A stretch of 55,533 nucleotides of DNA from Gammaproteobacteria bacterium (GTDB lineage: Bacteria > Pseudomonadota > Gammaproteobacteria > Ga0077536), in assembly GCA_016874535.1 (NCBI GenBank), contig VGUA01000006.1:1-55533 (forward strand), written 5' to 3'. Below, piece by piece: positions 8,464-17,015 of the stretch. Numbering within the stretch: position 1 is the first letter of the stretch; every line of letters begins with the position of its first letter. Under the pieces are notes generated by a model that had not been told where the DNA came from, did not search any database, and saw only the letters and a list, made by a program, of their open reading frames with translations. The translations under genes were made by a program, and so were the position numbers.

Positions 8464-9909
8464 ATGCTTCAACCTGATCAGAACACGCTGCCACGCGCGG
8501 CTTTCCTGGTACTCGCGGCCATGGCCGTGCTGATGACCTTCGGTGACGTCCTCATTCAGGAATTGCACGGGACGGCGGCCTTCTACGCGGCCTTGTCCCG
8601 CGAGATGCTGGAGCTTGGCGATTTCGTGGCCCCATTCAAGGGGGAGCAGGCCTATCTCCTCAAACCGCCGTTGGCATTCTGGTTGAGTGCAGTCAGTGCC
8701 TGGGCGCTCGGTATCAACGATTTCGCCATGACTCTGCCATCGAGGCTTGCAGGCCTCGGTTGTGTCTGGATGACCTTTCTCATCGCCCGCCGGCTGTTCG
8801 GTACGCCCGCAGCCTGGTATGCCGCGTTGATCATTCCGACCAATGGTCTCTACATCCAGTTCACGACCAATTTCCGTATCGATTCCTTGATGACCCTGGG
8901 CGCGCTCCTGATTTTGTGGGGCTACCTGCAGTTCAGGGATGGCAAAGGCATGGGTCCTTTCTGTGCCGGCCTCGCGCTGTCGATTCTGACCAAGGGGCCC
9001 ATGATTTTCGCGATGCTGCTGGCCTTCCTGCCGCATCTTTTCTTTTGTGGCAGGCGCCCTGCTTTAGCCGCGCAACAATTGAGCTGGACCCTGCTGCTCC
9101 TGCTGCCAGCCGCGTGGTTCGGGTATCTGTGGTGGCTGCACGGCAACGCCTTGTCCTCGCAGTTGAATCATGATTTCTGGAGAGGTGACACGGCCGTGGG
9201 ACTCTCGGCCTTGGACTCCGCCCTGCTTGAATATCTCTACAAACCCTTGCGCAGACTCTGGCCGTGGTTACCGGTCCTCATCGCCGCCATACCCTTTGCT
9301 CTGGTTCAGATCTTCTCGCGCGTCAAGGCTCGCGAGTACCGGGCCGATGTGGCCCTGCTGCTCGTGCTTTTTCTCATCAACTATTTCATCGCGGCCATCA
9401 AGCCCGATCCGGATGTGCGCTATCTCTATCCCTCGCTGCCCTTGCTGGCAGTGCTGGCGGGTGGTCTGCTCGCGGGATTGAGTCGAGGCCTCCTCCCGCG
9501 CCCGGTGGTGCAGGTGACTTGGGGCCTGCTCGCCCTGACACTGGTCTACGCCGGCCTCATCAGTGCGCGGGGTTGGGAAGATGCGAGGGGCCTGAAACAG
9601 ATCCGCACCTTGGCCGAGGAGGCCACGATCACCCCGGGCAACTCTGCGGTGATTGTCGATTTCATTCCGCAACCGGACATGCCTCGGCGCAACGATCCGC
9701 TGCCGGACAGCCTTTACTACTACCTCGGTTTCGTGCCCGCCCGCGTGAGCCCGCCGCAGGCGCTTGCAGAATTGCCGGCAGATACCCGTTACGTTCTCAT
9801 CCGACGGAAAAAGGTGGAGGTCGCGCGCCTGGAGGCAATGGGCCTCCGCATGCTGGCTCAGTCAGCCCGCCTGTCGTTGCTTGAAGTGCCTGCCACCATC
9901 ACTGATTGA
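8464..9909 (+). CDS. GT39/ArnT-type membrane glycosyltransferase
   Basis: Polytopic inner-membrane GT-C glycosyltransferase (about 481 residues) that uses a polyprenyl-phosphate sugar donor in the periplasm. It has an N-terminal membrane segment, the luminal acidic/His region, and the KPPLAFWL motif typical of ArnT/PMT enzymes. About ten further hydrophobic helices follow, then a soluble C-terminal tail of ~110 residues. ATG at 8464 is chosen because the first membrane helix begins there; the frame is open to 7831, but that part is antisense to the GT9 gene. It may transfer an amino-sugar or hexose to lipid A or core. The last 48 bp overlap the convergent O-antigen ligase gene. Confidence 0.82.
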   Translation: MLQPDQNTLPRAAFLVLAAMAVLMTFGDVLIQELHGTAAFYAALSREMLELGDFVAPFKGEQAYLLKPPLAFWLSAVSAWALGINDFAMTLPSRLAGLGCVWMTFLIARRLFGTPAAWYAALIIPTNGLYIQFTTNFRIDSLMTLGALLILWGYLQFRDGKGMGPFCAGLALSILTKGPMIFAMLLAFLPHLFFCGRRPALAAQQLSWTLLLLLPAAWFGYLWWLHGNALSSQLNHDFWRGDTAVGLSALDSALLEYLYKPLRRLWPWLPVLIAAIPFALVQIFSRVKAREYRADVALLLVLFLINYFIAAIKPDPDVRYLYPSLPLLAVLAGGLLAGLSRGLLPRPVVQVTWGLLALTLVYAGLISARGWEDARGLKQIRTLAEEATITPGNSAVIVDFIPQPDMPRRNDPLPDSLYYYLGFVPARVSPPQALAELPADTRYVLIRRKKVEVARLEAMGLRMLAQSARLSLLEVPATITD

Positions 9910-11055
9910 TCCGAGCGCCACAGCGCCAAATAGCAACCAGCACACCCAGGTGCTGCGCCATAGGGGATAACCCACCAGCCAGATGGCGAGCGCACTGGCG
10001 ATGAGCGCAAGGCCGGCACTGCGGGCAGCAGGCGGCAGCGCGATGGCTGCTTTCAGCAAGAGTGCCAGGAAGGCGTAGAACAGCAGCATCCCCGGGATGC
10101 CGAGTTCAAGCTGAACCTGCATCAGGATGTTGTGGGGGTACAAAGGAAACTCCCGAGGCAGGCCCGTCAATGTCATAGCGCCTTGCTGTGCGGGTATGGC
10201 GCCACTGTTGCTGAAGCCGTAGCCACCCCAGGGTCTTTCCGCCGACAGCTCTCCGGCCAGCGCCCAGATATCCATTCGGTGCTGGATGGAGGGCTCCACG
10301 CTCCTCGCGAGATCCAGGCTCTGCAGGCGGGGAGCCGCAAAATGTGCGGCTACCACGCCCGTCATCACGAGCGCGGCGCAGGTCATAGGTGTCAGCCGAG
10401 CAAGCAGAAAGCAGAAAGCGCCCGCTGTGAGGGCGAGCACCGGCGCCAATCCATCCCCCGCCAGCGTACAGATGCCGATCACCACCATTACCAGCAGGCA
10501 CAGCCAGCGCTGAACGCCTGCAAGGTGCGAGCGCGCCAGTGGCAGAACCCACGCCAGGATGGCGAGTGCTGCGCCAGGCACGTTGGTCTTGATGGCCGCA
10601 TTCAGTGTTTCGCGACCCAGCAACGGGTCTCTCAGCAACACATCGCCAAAGGTCTGCCAGGCCAACAACCCTGTGCCCGCGATCATCCCCCACAGAAACA
10701 GGCGTGCGCAGACTTGGGCGTCTGTTCCTCGCACGCGAAGAATCTGCGCCGCCCACAGGGGTGGCAGGCACACCAACCCGAATTTGAGGGATTTTTCGAG
10801 GGCGAGCGACCCATCAACCGCCCACAGACTGCTGAGTGCGCCCCATGCGACAACGGCCATGATGAGCAGCGACAGAGGCGAACGTACCGCCTGCCAGCAC
10901 ACGAACCGCTGCGGCCGAAAACCCAGCCAGATGAGTGCGTACAACGGCACGAACACACCGACTGTCGCGGGACTCAGGGCCATCAGACCGGGGGTGATTA
11001 CCAGCAAGGGGGCCAGCCCGCGCCAAGCGAGGGTGCTTGGGGGCGTGTCGCTCAT
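9862..11055 (-). CDS. O-antigen ligase / polymerase-like membrane protein (WaaL/Wzy family)
   Basis: Inner-membrane protein of 397 residues with 10-12 hydrophobic segments and one large periplasmic loop in the C-terminal half. The loop contains HRMDIW, PWGGYGFSNSG and YPHNILMQVQLELGIPG. The P-H-N histidine region and the LE-x-G-x-x-G step are hallmarks of the Wzy_C/WaaL family. Expected role: join undecaprenyl-linked O-antigen (or a sugar) to lipid A-core in the periplasm. Wzy polymerase cannot be excluded. ATGA overlap (4 bp) with the upstream GT4 gene. The tail overlaps the convergent GT39 gene by 48 bp. Confidence 0.82.
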   Translation of the reverse strand: MSDTPPSTLAWRGLAPLLVITPGLMALSPATVGVFVPLYALIWLGFRPQRFVCWQAVRSPLSLLIMAVVAWGALSSLWAVDGSLALEKSLKFGLVCLPPLWAAQILRVRGTDAQVCARLFLWGMIAGTGLLAWQTFGDVLLRDPLLGRETLNAAIKTNVPGAALAILAWVLPLARSHLAGVQRWLCLLVMVVIGICTLAGDGLAPVLALTAGAFCFLLARLTPMTCAALVMTGVVAAHFAAPRLQSLDLARSVEPSIQHRMDIWALAGELSAERPWGGYGFSNSGAIPAQQGAMTLTGLPREFPLYPHNILMQVQLELGIPGMLLFYAFLALLLKAAIALPPAARSAGLALIASALAIWLVGYPLWRSTWVCWLLFGAVALGSISDGGRHFKQRQAG

Positions 11056-12191
11056 GCTGGTGTCCTCCGCGTGCCTGGGGGCTGGCAGAGTTCTTCATAG
11101 ACCGCGAGGGTCTCGGCCTGAAGACGCTGCAGGGTGAAGGGTTGTTCACGCGGCACGGGAGGGCAGTTCGCAAGTAGCTCGGCCGTCAGGCACGCAGCGG
11201 CAGCGACATCACCAACCGGCACGAGTCCTGAGGGAAACACCTCGCGCAGGATCTCAGCCGTGCCACCATGATCGAAACCGATCACCGGTCGACCCAGGCT
11301 CAGGGCCTCGACCGTGGTCCGGCCAAAAGCCTCGGGTTCGCGCGTAAGCGAGTACACCACGTCAGAGACCGCGAGCAGCTCGCGCATGTCGCTGCGTTGT
11401 CCCAACAGCTGCACGTGATCCGAGAGCCCCAATGCCGCGATACGGCCTTTCAGTTCCGTCTCGAACTCCCGCTTGCGCGGGTGCGGACCGCCCACCAGCA
11501 AGCCATGCACGGGCAGACCCTGTTCCACCAGCAAGGCCATCATCGCAATGAAATCGAGCTGGCCTTTCCAGCGGGTGAGGCGTGCCGGTAGGGTCAGGAT
11601 GAATCGCCCCGTCGGCGGCCCCTCGATGGCCCAGCGCGCCAGCCATTCCGCGGAGGGACGATATCCCCACGGAAACCGCTGCGGCGACACTCCTCGCGGA
11701 ATCATGCGGATGTGTGCGCGCGGCGTTTCCGGCCAGGCGCGCACGATGTAGTCGCGGATGAATTCGGAGATCGCAATCACGCGCTCCCCGCGCGCCATGA
11801 TCCGGCTGTAGCGATTCACCGTGTAAGGCCCGTGTACCGTGGTCACCCAGTGCGGCCGCTGCGCTGCCGGCATGCCACGCAGCGCCAGATGTCCCAACCA
11901 CGCCGGCAGGCGCGAGCGCGCATGCACCACATCCACGGCCTCGGCAACAAACAACGCGCGCAGGCGGGGGATCAGGCCCAAGCTGGACAGGCGCTTGCGG
12001 CCGATGGGAAGTTGCACATGTCGTGCGCCTGCGGCCTCCAGCGCCGGGACCAGGCGGCCGCCACCAGAGACCACGATCGCTCGATGACCCGCTGCCACCA
12101 GCGCTTCCGCAATCTCCAAGGTTCCTTGCTCCACGCCGCCGACTTCGAGCTCCGGCAGCAGCTGCACCACAGTCAGGGCCCGAGCATTCAC
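11052..12191 (-). CDS. Glycosyltransferase family 4
   Basis: GT-B enzyme of 379 residues. The N-terminal motif is LLPELEVGGVEQGTLEIAEAL (a G-G-x-E acceptor loop similar to LPS core GT4s). The C-terminal domain carries LPARLTRWKGQLDFI, LLVGG and the REPEAFGRTTVEALSLGRPV nucleotide-sugar region with the two conserved acidic residues. Expected to add a sugar to the LPS core at the inner face of the inner membrane. It overlaps both neighbours by 4 bp (ELM1-family gene upstream, ligase downstream), so the three are co-translated. Confidence 0.88.
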   Translation of the reverse strand: MNARALTVVQLLPELEVGGVEQGTLEIAEALVAAGHRAIVVSGGGRLVPALEAAGARHVQLPIGRKRLSSLGLIPRLRALFVAEAVDVVHARSRLPAWLGHLALRGMPAAQRPHWVTTVHGPYTVNRYSRIMARGERVIAISEFIRDYIVRAWPETPRAHIRMIPRGVSPQRFPWGYRPSAEWLARWAIEGPPTGRFILTLPARLTRWKGQLDFIAMMALLVEQGLPVHGLLVGGPHPRKREFETELKGRIAALGLSDHVQLLGQRSDMRELLAVSDVVYSLTREPEAFGRTTVEALSLGRPVIGFDHGGTAEILREVFPSGLVPVGDVAAAACLTAELLANCPPVPREQPFTLQRLQAETLAVYEELCQPPGTRRTPA

Positions 12192-13141
12192 GACCAGCGC
12201 TCGAGGATGAGCTCTGCACAGCGGGCAGCTTCCGCGAGAGGCGGCGCAGGCGCCTGCAAGGCCTCACCCGCCTGCCAGTCCGCGAAGCTCGTGATTTGAC
12301 CGGAATGCGCGAGCAGATCCGTGAGTCGGGTGATGCGGTCCTCACGGCGTCGCGGCACTTCCAGCAAACCGACGCCCGCGCCGGCGGTAAGGGCTTCGAA
12401 GATCATCGAGACACTGTCCGCTGTCACCCATACTGTGCGCGCACCGGCAAAGGCGCCGCGCAGCCAGTCCGAGGGACTGGCTTCGGCAGCATGGAAGCTG
12501 ACCTCCGCCCGCGTCATCTGCGCCAAGCGTCGCAACAAGGCGTCTCGTGTGCGTGGCGGTGTTCGCCGCGAGTCACCCACCAGCATCGGCCCCTCCGTGC
12601 GTGCGATCACGGCCTCAATCTGCGCGAGGAGGGTAGTCTCGTCCCAGCCATGATGGCGCGAGGGGCCTCCCACCAGCAGGAGGCTGTGGGTTTTCGGCTC
12701 CCGGCCGGTCAGTGTGATGTCGTTCAACACACCCACTGTCGGCTCGACGTGGGATCCGCGGCGGGGATTGTCGTGTTGGGGGATGAGGCAGAGATCGAAC
12801 AGCTTGGTGGGCAGCGCTGGTTTCATGCAGTAGATGCTGCGCCCACCGAGCGCGCGCGCCGCGGCCAGCATCGGCCACTGGCAGGCTCTGCCAGCGCCCA
12901 CGATCAGATCGGGTGGATGTTCCGGTGTGGGCTCCGGCCAGCTGGCGCGCAGCCAGTGCCAAGGGGCCCAGGAGATTTCCTCGGTATTGAGGGTGTGTAC
13001 GCGCAGGGGAGTGCGGCTCTCCAAGGCCGCGACCAGCCCCGCGGTCTGGCGCTCATGGCCGGGCTTGCCGTCACAGAAGCGCCAGAGGGTGAGCGGGCTG
13101 CTCACCGTTCCGGAAGTGCTCAGTTGCAGAGGGTGAGCCAT
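12188..13141 (-). CDS. ELM1/GtrOC1 family putative glycosyltransferase (DUF1022)
   Basis: Protein of 317 residues with the ELM1 (DUF1022) layout. It opens with RFCDGKPGHERQTAGL (D-G-K-x-G-H motif). In the middle are PDLIVGAGRACQWP and LIPQHDNPRRG, then LLLVGGPSRHHGWD. The C-terminal motif VTADSVSMIFEALTAGAGVGLLE parallels the nucleotide-sugar site of GT-B enzymes. Bacterial members lie in LPS loci and are presumed glycosyltransferases; the plant homologue is known from mitochondrial fission. Its ATG is 22 bp inside the end of ilvE, and the end overlaps the GT4 gene by 4 bp, so it is coupled to both. Confidence 0.78.
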   Translation of the reverse strand: MAHPLQLSTSGTVSSPLTLWRFCDGKPGHERQTAGLVAALESRTPLRVHTLNTEEISWAPWHWLRASWPEPTPEHPPDLIVGAGRACQWPMLAAARALGGRSIYCMKPALPTKLFDLCLIPQHDNPRRGSHVEPTVGVLNDITLTGREPKTHSLLLVGGPSRHHGWDETTLLAQIEAVIARTEGPMLVGDSRRTPPRTRDALLRRLAQMTRAEVSFHAAEASPSDWLRGAFAGARTVWVTADSVSMIFEALTAGAGVGLLEVPRRREDRITRLTDLLAHSGQITSFADWQAGEALQAPAPPLAEAARCAELILERWS

Positions 13142-14043
13142 CCATCCGGGCAGGGACGGCGGCCCTGCACAGTATCGAGGTAGGCCTGCTGCAGGAGCTT
13201 GGTGATAGGGCCGGGTGCCCCGCTGCCGATCATGCGGTTGTCGAGCTCACGAATCGGTGTGACTTCGGCTGCGGTGCCGGTGAAAAAAGCCTCGTCGGCG
13301 ATATAGAACTCATCGCGCGTGAAGCGTTTTTCCACCACAGGAATGCCCTCTTCTCGGGCCAGCAGCATCACGGTTTCGCGGGTGATGCCTTCCAGTGCGC
13401 ACACGGGATCAGGCGTGTAGAGCGTGCCATTGCGCACGATGAAAATATTCTCCCCACTGCCCTCGGCGACCATTCCGTCGTGGTCCAACAGCAGCGCTTC
13501 GTCGTAGCCATCGCGGGAGACTTCCTGCAAGGCCATGATGGAATTGAGGTAGTTGCCCGTGGCCTTGGCCTTCGAAAACACACTGTTCACATGGTTGCGG
13601 GTAAAGGAGGAGGTCTTGATGCGAATGCCCTTCTCGAGCGCCTCGCCACCCAGGTAGGCTCCCCAGAACCACGAGGCCACCATCACATGCACGGAGAGAT
13701 TCGACGCATGCAAGCCCATGCCCTCGGAGCCGTAATAAGCCAGGGGCCGCAGGTAGGCGGTCTCCAGCTTGTTGTGCTTTACGCAGTCCACACAGGCCTG
13801 GTTCACGGTGGCCTGATCAAAGGGAATCTCCATCCCCAGGATTTTAGTGCTGTTGAACAGGCGGCGGGTGTGATCCGCTAGTCTGAAGATCGCCGTGCCC
13901 TTGGGGGTCTGGTAGGCACGCACGCCCTCGAAGGCGGCGGTGGCGTAATGCAGGGAATGGGTCAGGACGTGGGTGTTCGCCGAACGCCACTCCACCATTT
14001 TCCCGTCCATCCAGATGACGCCATCACGATCGGCGTAACTCAT
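13120..14043 (-). CDS. ilvE: Branched-chain amino acid aminotransferase
   Basis: Fold-type IV PLP transaminase of 307 residues, the last step of Ile, Leu and Val synthesis and the first of their breakdown. Visible motifs: HYATAAFEGVRAYQT, YLRPLAYYG, the PLP lysine in SKAKATGNYLNS (K160), EGSGENIFIV, the GITRETV phosphate-binding turn and FFTGTAAEVTPI. Full length. It lies 12 bp after glnE, and the LPS genes follow it with overlap, an arrangement seen in several gammaproteobacteria. The ATG at 14043 has a GGAGAAG-type ribosome-binding site. Confidence 0.96.
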   Translation of the reverse strand: MSYADRDGVIWMDGKMVEWRSANTHVLTHSLHYATAAFEGVRAYQTPKGTAIFRLADHTRRLFNSTKILGMEIPFDQATVNQACVDCVKHNKLETAYLRPLAYYGSEGMGLHASNLSVHVMVASWFWGAYLGGEALEKGIRIKTSSFTRNHVNSVFSKAKATGNYLNSIMALQEVSRDGYDEALLLDHDGMVAEGSGENIFIVRNGTLYTPDPVCALEGITRETVMLLAREEGIPVVEKRFTRDEFYIADEAFFTGTAAEVTPIRELDNRMIGSGAPGPITKLLQQAYLDTVQGRRPCPDGWLTLCN

Positions 14044-14055
14044 GACTCTTCTCCT

Positions 14056-16947
14056 TCACCGCTGGGTTTGCATCACGCGGGCCCACACGGCCGCGACCGC
14101 CTGGCGCTCCTCGTGGAAGCGTGTTGATTCGACAAGACCATCGATTTCCTGCAGCGCGCAGCGATGCAATTCGGCGCGGTATGCGAAATAGGCCGCACGG
14201 AGCACGTCACTGTCCGCACGCGAAATGAGGCCGAGATCAGCGATCAAATCGAGGAGGCGCAGGTTGTCGGTGTAAGCGCAGAGGACCGGATATTCACAAG
14301 CCCAGCGCAGCACTGCGTATTGCACCACAAATTCGATATCGGTAATACCGCCCACCCCGTGCTTGAGGTCGAAGTTGGCGCCGGTGGAACGGTCGAGTTC
14401 CTCGCGCATGCGCAGGCGCATGCCGATGATTTCCGCGCCCAATTTCGCAGGGTCGCGGGCTCGACGCAGCGTCTCCCGGCGAATGTGCTCGAACCGCGCC
14501 CGGGTTTCCGGATCCCCGGCTACGGCCCGGGCCCGCACCAGCGCCTGATGTTCCCAGGTCCAGGCTTCGCGCTGCTGGTACTCCGCGAAGGCCTCGATGG
14601 ACGTCACGAGCATGCCGGCCGCACCGCTGGGTCGCAGGCGAACATCCAGTTCGTAGGCGATGCCTCCGGGTGTGCGGGTGGCCAGCAGATGGATGATCCG
14701 CTGCACCAGCCGGGTGAAGAACACATCGTTCGCCACCGGGCGCGCGCCCTCCGCCTCGCTGCGAGTCTGTCCTTGGGCCACCAGGGTGTCGTGCAGGAAT
14801 ACGAGGTCCAGATCGGAGCCGTACCCGAGCTCCAGTCCACCCAGCTTGCCGTAGGCGATGACGGCAAAGCCGGCTTCGCGGGTCTTATTCCCGTGGGTGA
14901 TGAAGGGGCTGCCGTGTTTTTCGGCCAACGCCTGCCAAGCGATGGCGCGCGTGCGGTCAATCAACACCTCGGCAATCCACGTGAGATGGTTGCTCACTTC
15001 CGCAATCGGGAAACCGGCCATCAGGTCGCTCGCCGCCACGCGCAGTACTTGCTGATGCTTGAACACGCGCAGGGTCTCCATCACGTGTTCCAGACCCTCC
15101 GCCCGGGTATTGGCGAGCATCTCATCCAGCTGTCGTTCCAGCACCCGGCGGGCGGGCGGTGAAAAGAGGTTGCGGCTGTCCAGCAGCTCATCGAGGAGGA
15201 TGGGGCTGGTGGTCAGTTCGCGCGCTATCCAGAGGCTTGCACTACACAGCGCGACCAGCCGTTTCAGGGCACCGGGATTGTCCGCCAGCAGCGCGAGGTA
15301 GACGGAGCGTCGCGCCACCGCGCGCACCAGTTCGCCGAGCCGCGCGAGAGTTTCGGTGGCGGCTTGGCGCCCCGCGCAGGCGGCCACCAGTGCAGGCATG
15401 AGGCGATCCAGCCGCACCCTGGCCTCCTGGCTCAGGCGACCCAGAAAGCGCGAATCCTTGAGCTGAGCCAGTACCTCCGCCGTACGCGCGAGATCCTCGA
15501 AACCGGCCGCCGACAGGATGTCCTGAGTGCGATCCGGGTCGAGCCCGTCGCGCCACAGCAGCTCAGAGCCCGTCTCGACGGGCGCTTGCTCTTCACTCGG
15601 GTTGAGCAGTGCCGCAAAGCTGTGGCGTACCCGCGCCCGGTGCGTCTCCAGCGCAGCCAGGAATTCCGGCCAGGACCCAAAACCCGTGGAGAAGGCGACC
15701 CGCGCACGCTCCTCCATGCTTTCCGGCAAGGCCTGGGTCTGTTCATCACGCACCTGCTGCAGGCGGTGCTCGGTAATCCGCAGGAAGCGGTAGGCCTCGA
15801 TCAGTCCCGCCACTTCCTCCGGCGGAATGAGATCGAGTTCGGCGCAGACTTCCAGCACCGCAACGATGCCGCGCTGGCGCAGCCTGGGTTCACGCCCGCC
15901 GCGAATGAGCTGGAACATCTGGCCGATGAACTCGATTTCGCGGATCCCGCCCGCGCCACGCTTCACATCGTGCTCCATGCCATAGCGCGCCACTTCGGCG
16001 TTGATCAGCGCCTTCATCTCGCGCACCGCCTCGAGCGCCCCGAAATCGAGATAGCGCCTGAATACGAAGGGACGGGTGATGGCTTCCAGCTGCTGCACAT
16101 CCCGTGCATCGCCGTTGATCACGCGACCCTTGATCAAGGCGTAGCGCTCCCAATCCCGGCCATGCACGCTGTAATAGTGCTCGAGCGCGGTGAAGCTGGT
16201 GGTCAGCGCCCCACTCTCGCCAAACGGACGCAGCCGCATGTCCACGCGGTACACGAAACCGTCAGCCGTCACGTCATTGAGTGCCGCAATGAGTTTCTTG
16301 CCCAGGCGATCGAAGAATTCCTGGTTGGCGATGGCCCGGGTGCCGCCGCGCGTCTCGCCCTGGGCGCGGAACAGGAAGATAAGGTCGATATCGGAGGAGA
16401 AATTGAGCTCCCGGCCGCCGAGCTTGCCCATGGCAAGCACGAGAAAATCCACCGGCTCACCCTGCTCATCCACCGGCGTGCCGTAGCGCTCGATCATCGG
16501 AGCCCGCAACCACGCAAATGCGCCCGTGATGAGCGCGTCCGCCAGATCCGAGATCTCGGCGAGCACGGTCGTCAGGTCAGCGAGACCCAGCAGATCCCGA
16601 CAAGCGATGCGGACCAGTTGTGCGTTGCGTGCACGGCGAAGTCTCCGCCGGAAGTCGGGCTCATCGCTGGCTTCAGCCAACTCCGCTGCCAGTCCGGTGC
16701 GGAAGGCCTGCGGATCAAAACCCTCGCACAGGGCCGCCGGCTGAATCGACGCGTGGAACCCGGCGGGTTCACGCAGGGCGTGCCCGGCGATGAAGGGGCT
16801 GGCGACGAAGAGCCTGCCCAGCAAGGACTCATCCAGATCAGGCGACAGGCCGGCAGCCTCGAGCGCCGAGGCAAAGGCCATGAGGGAGCGCCGGGCATCC
16901 TCGCCCAGCGCGGAGGGCAGGCCTTCGAGGCTGGTGCCGGGAATCAT
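14056..16947 (-). CDS. glnE: Bifunctional glutamine synthetase adenylyltransferase / deadenylase
   Basis: Attaches or removes AMP on glutamine synthetase in response to PII and glutamine, and so controls nitrogen assimilation. 963 residues, matching the ~950 of the family. There are two nucleotidyltransferase domains. The N-terminal deadenylylase contains AMGKLGGRELNFSSDIDLIF (residues ~172-191). The C-terminal adenylyltransferase contains AYGKLGGLELGYGSDLDLVF. Each is followed by a helical GlnD-PII-type domain, including KRGAGGIREIEF and KHGVGGITDIEF. The start at 16947 is divergent from an aminotransferase gene across 68 bp. Confidence 0.96.
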   Translation of the reverse strand: MIPGTSLEGLPSALGEDARRSLMAFASALEAAGLSPDLDESLLGRLFVASPFIAGHALREPAGFHASIQPAALCEGFDPQAFRTGLAAELAEASDEPDFRRRLRRARNAQLVRIACRDLLGLADLTTVLAEISDLADALITGAFAWLRAPMIERYGTPVDEQGEPVDFLVLAMGKLGGRELNFSSDIDLIFLFRAQGETRGGTRAIANQEFFDRLGKKLIAALNDVTADGFVYRVDMRLRPFGESGALTTSFTALEHYYSVHGRDWERYALIKGRVINGDARDVQQLEAITRPFVFRRYLDFGALEAVREMKALINAEVARYGMEHDVKRGAGGIREIEFIGQMFQLIRGGREPRLRQRGIVAVLEVCAELDLIPPEEVAGLIEAYRFLRITEHRLQQVRDEQTQALPESMEERARVAFSTGFGSWPEFLAALETHRARVRHSFAALLNPSEEQAPVETGSELLWRDGLDPDRTQDILSAAGFEDLARTAEVLAQLKDSRFLGRLSQEARVRLDRLMPALVAACAGRQAATETLARLGELVRAVARRSVYLALLADNPGALKRLVALCSASLWIARELTTSPILLDELLDSRNLFSPPARRVLERQLDEMLANTRAEGLEHVMETLRVFKHQQVLRVAASDLMAGFPIAEVSNHLTWIAEVLIDRTRAIAWQALAEKHGSPFITHGNKTREAGFAVIAYGKLGGLELGYGSDLDLVFLHDTLVAQGQTRSEAEGARPVANDVFFTRLVQRIIHLLATRTPGGIAYELDVRLRPSGAAGMLVTSIEAFAEYQQREAWTWEHQALVRARAVAGDPETRARFEHIRRETLRRARDPAKLGAEIIGMRLRMREELDRSTGANFDLKHGVGGITDIEFVVQYAVLRWACEYPVLCAYTDNLRLLDLIADLGLISRADSDVLRAAYFAYRAELHRCALQEIDGLVESTRFHEERQAVAAVWARVMQTQR

Positions 16948-16981
16948 GGAAGCCAGGAACCCGTGATGCCCCGTGGGGGCT

Positions 16982-17009
16982 TTGGGCTGTGCATCACATT
17001 CACGATAAT
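16982..17009 (+). promoter_or_regulatory. Predicted sigma-70 promoter, possibly leaderless
   Basis: TTGGGC (16982-16987), a 16-bp spacer and GATAAT (17004-17009) point toward the aminotransferase gene. The -10 ends 6 bp before the ATG at 17016, so transcription would start about at the start codon. No Shine-Dalgarno precedes that ATG. Confidence 0.4.
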
Positions 17010-17015
17010 GCGTCC

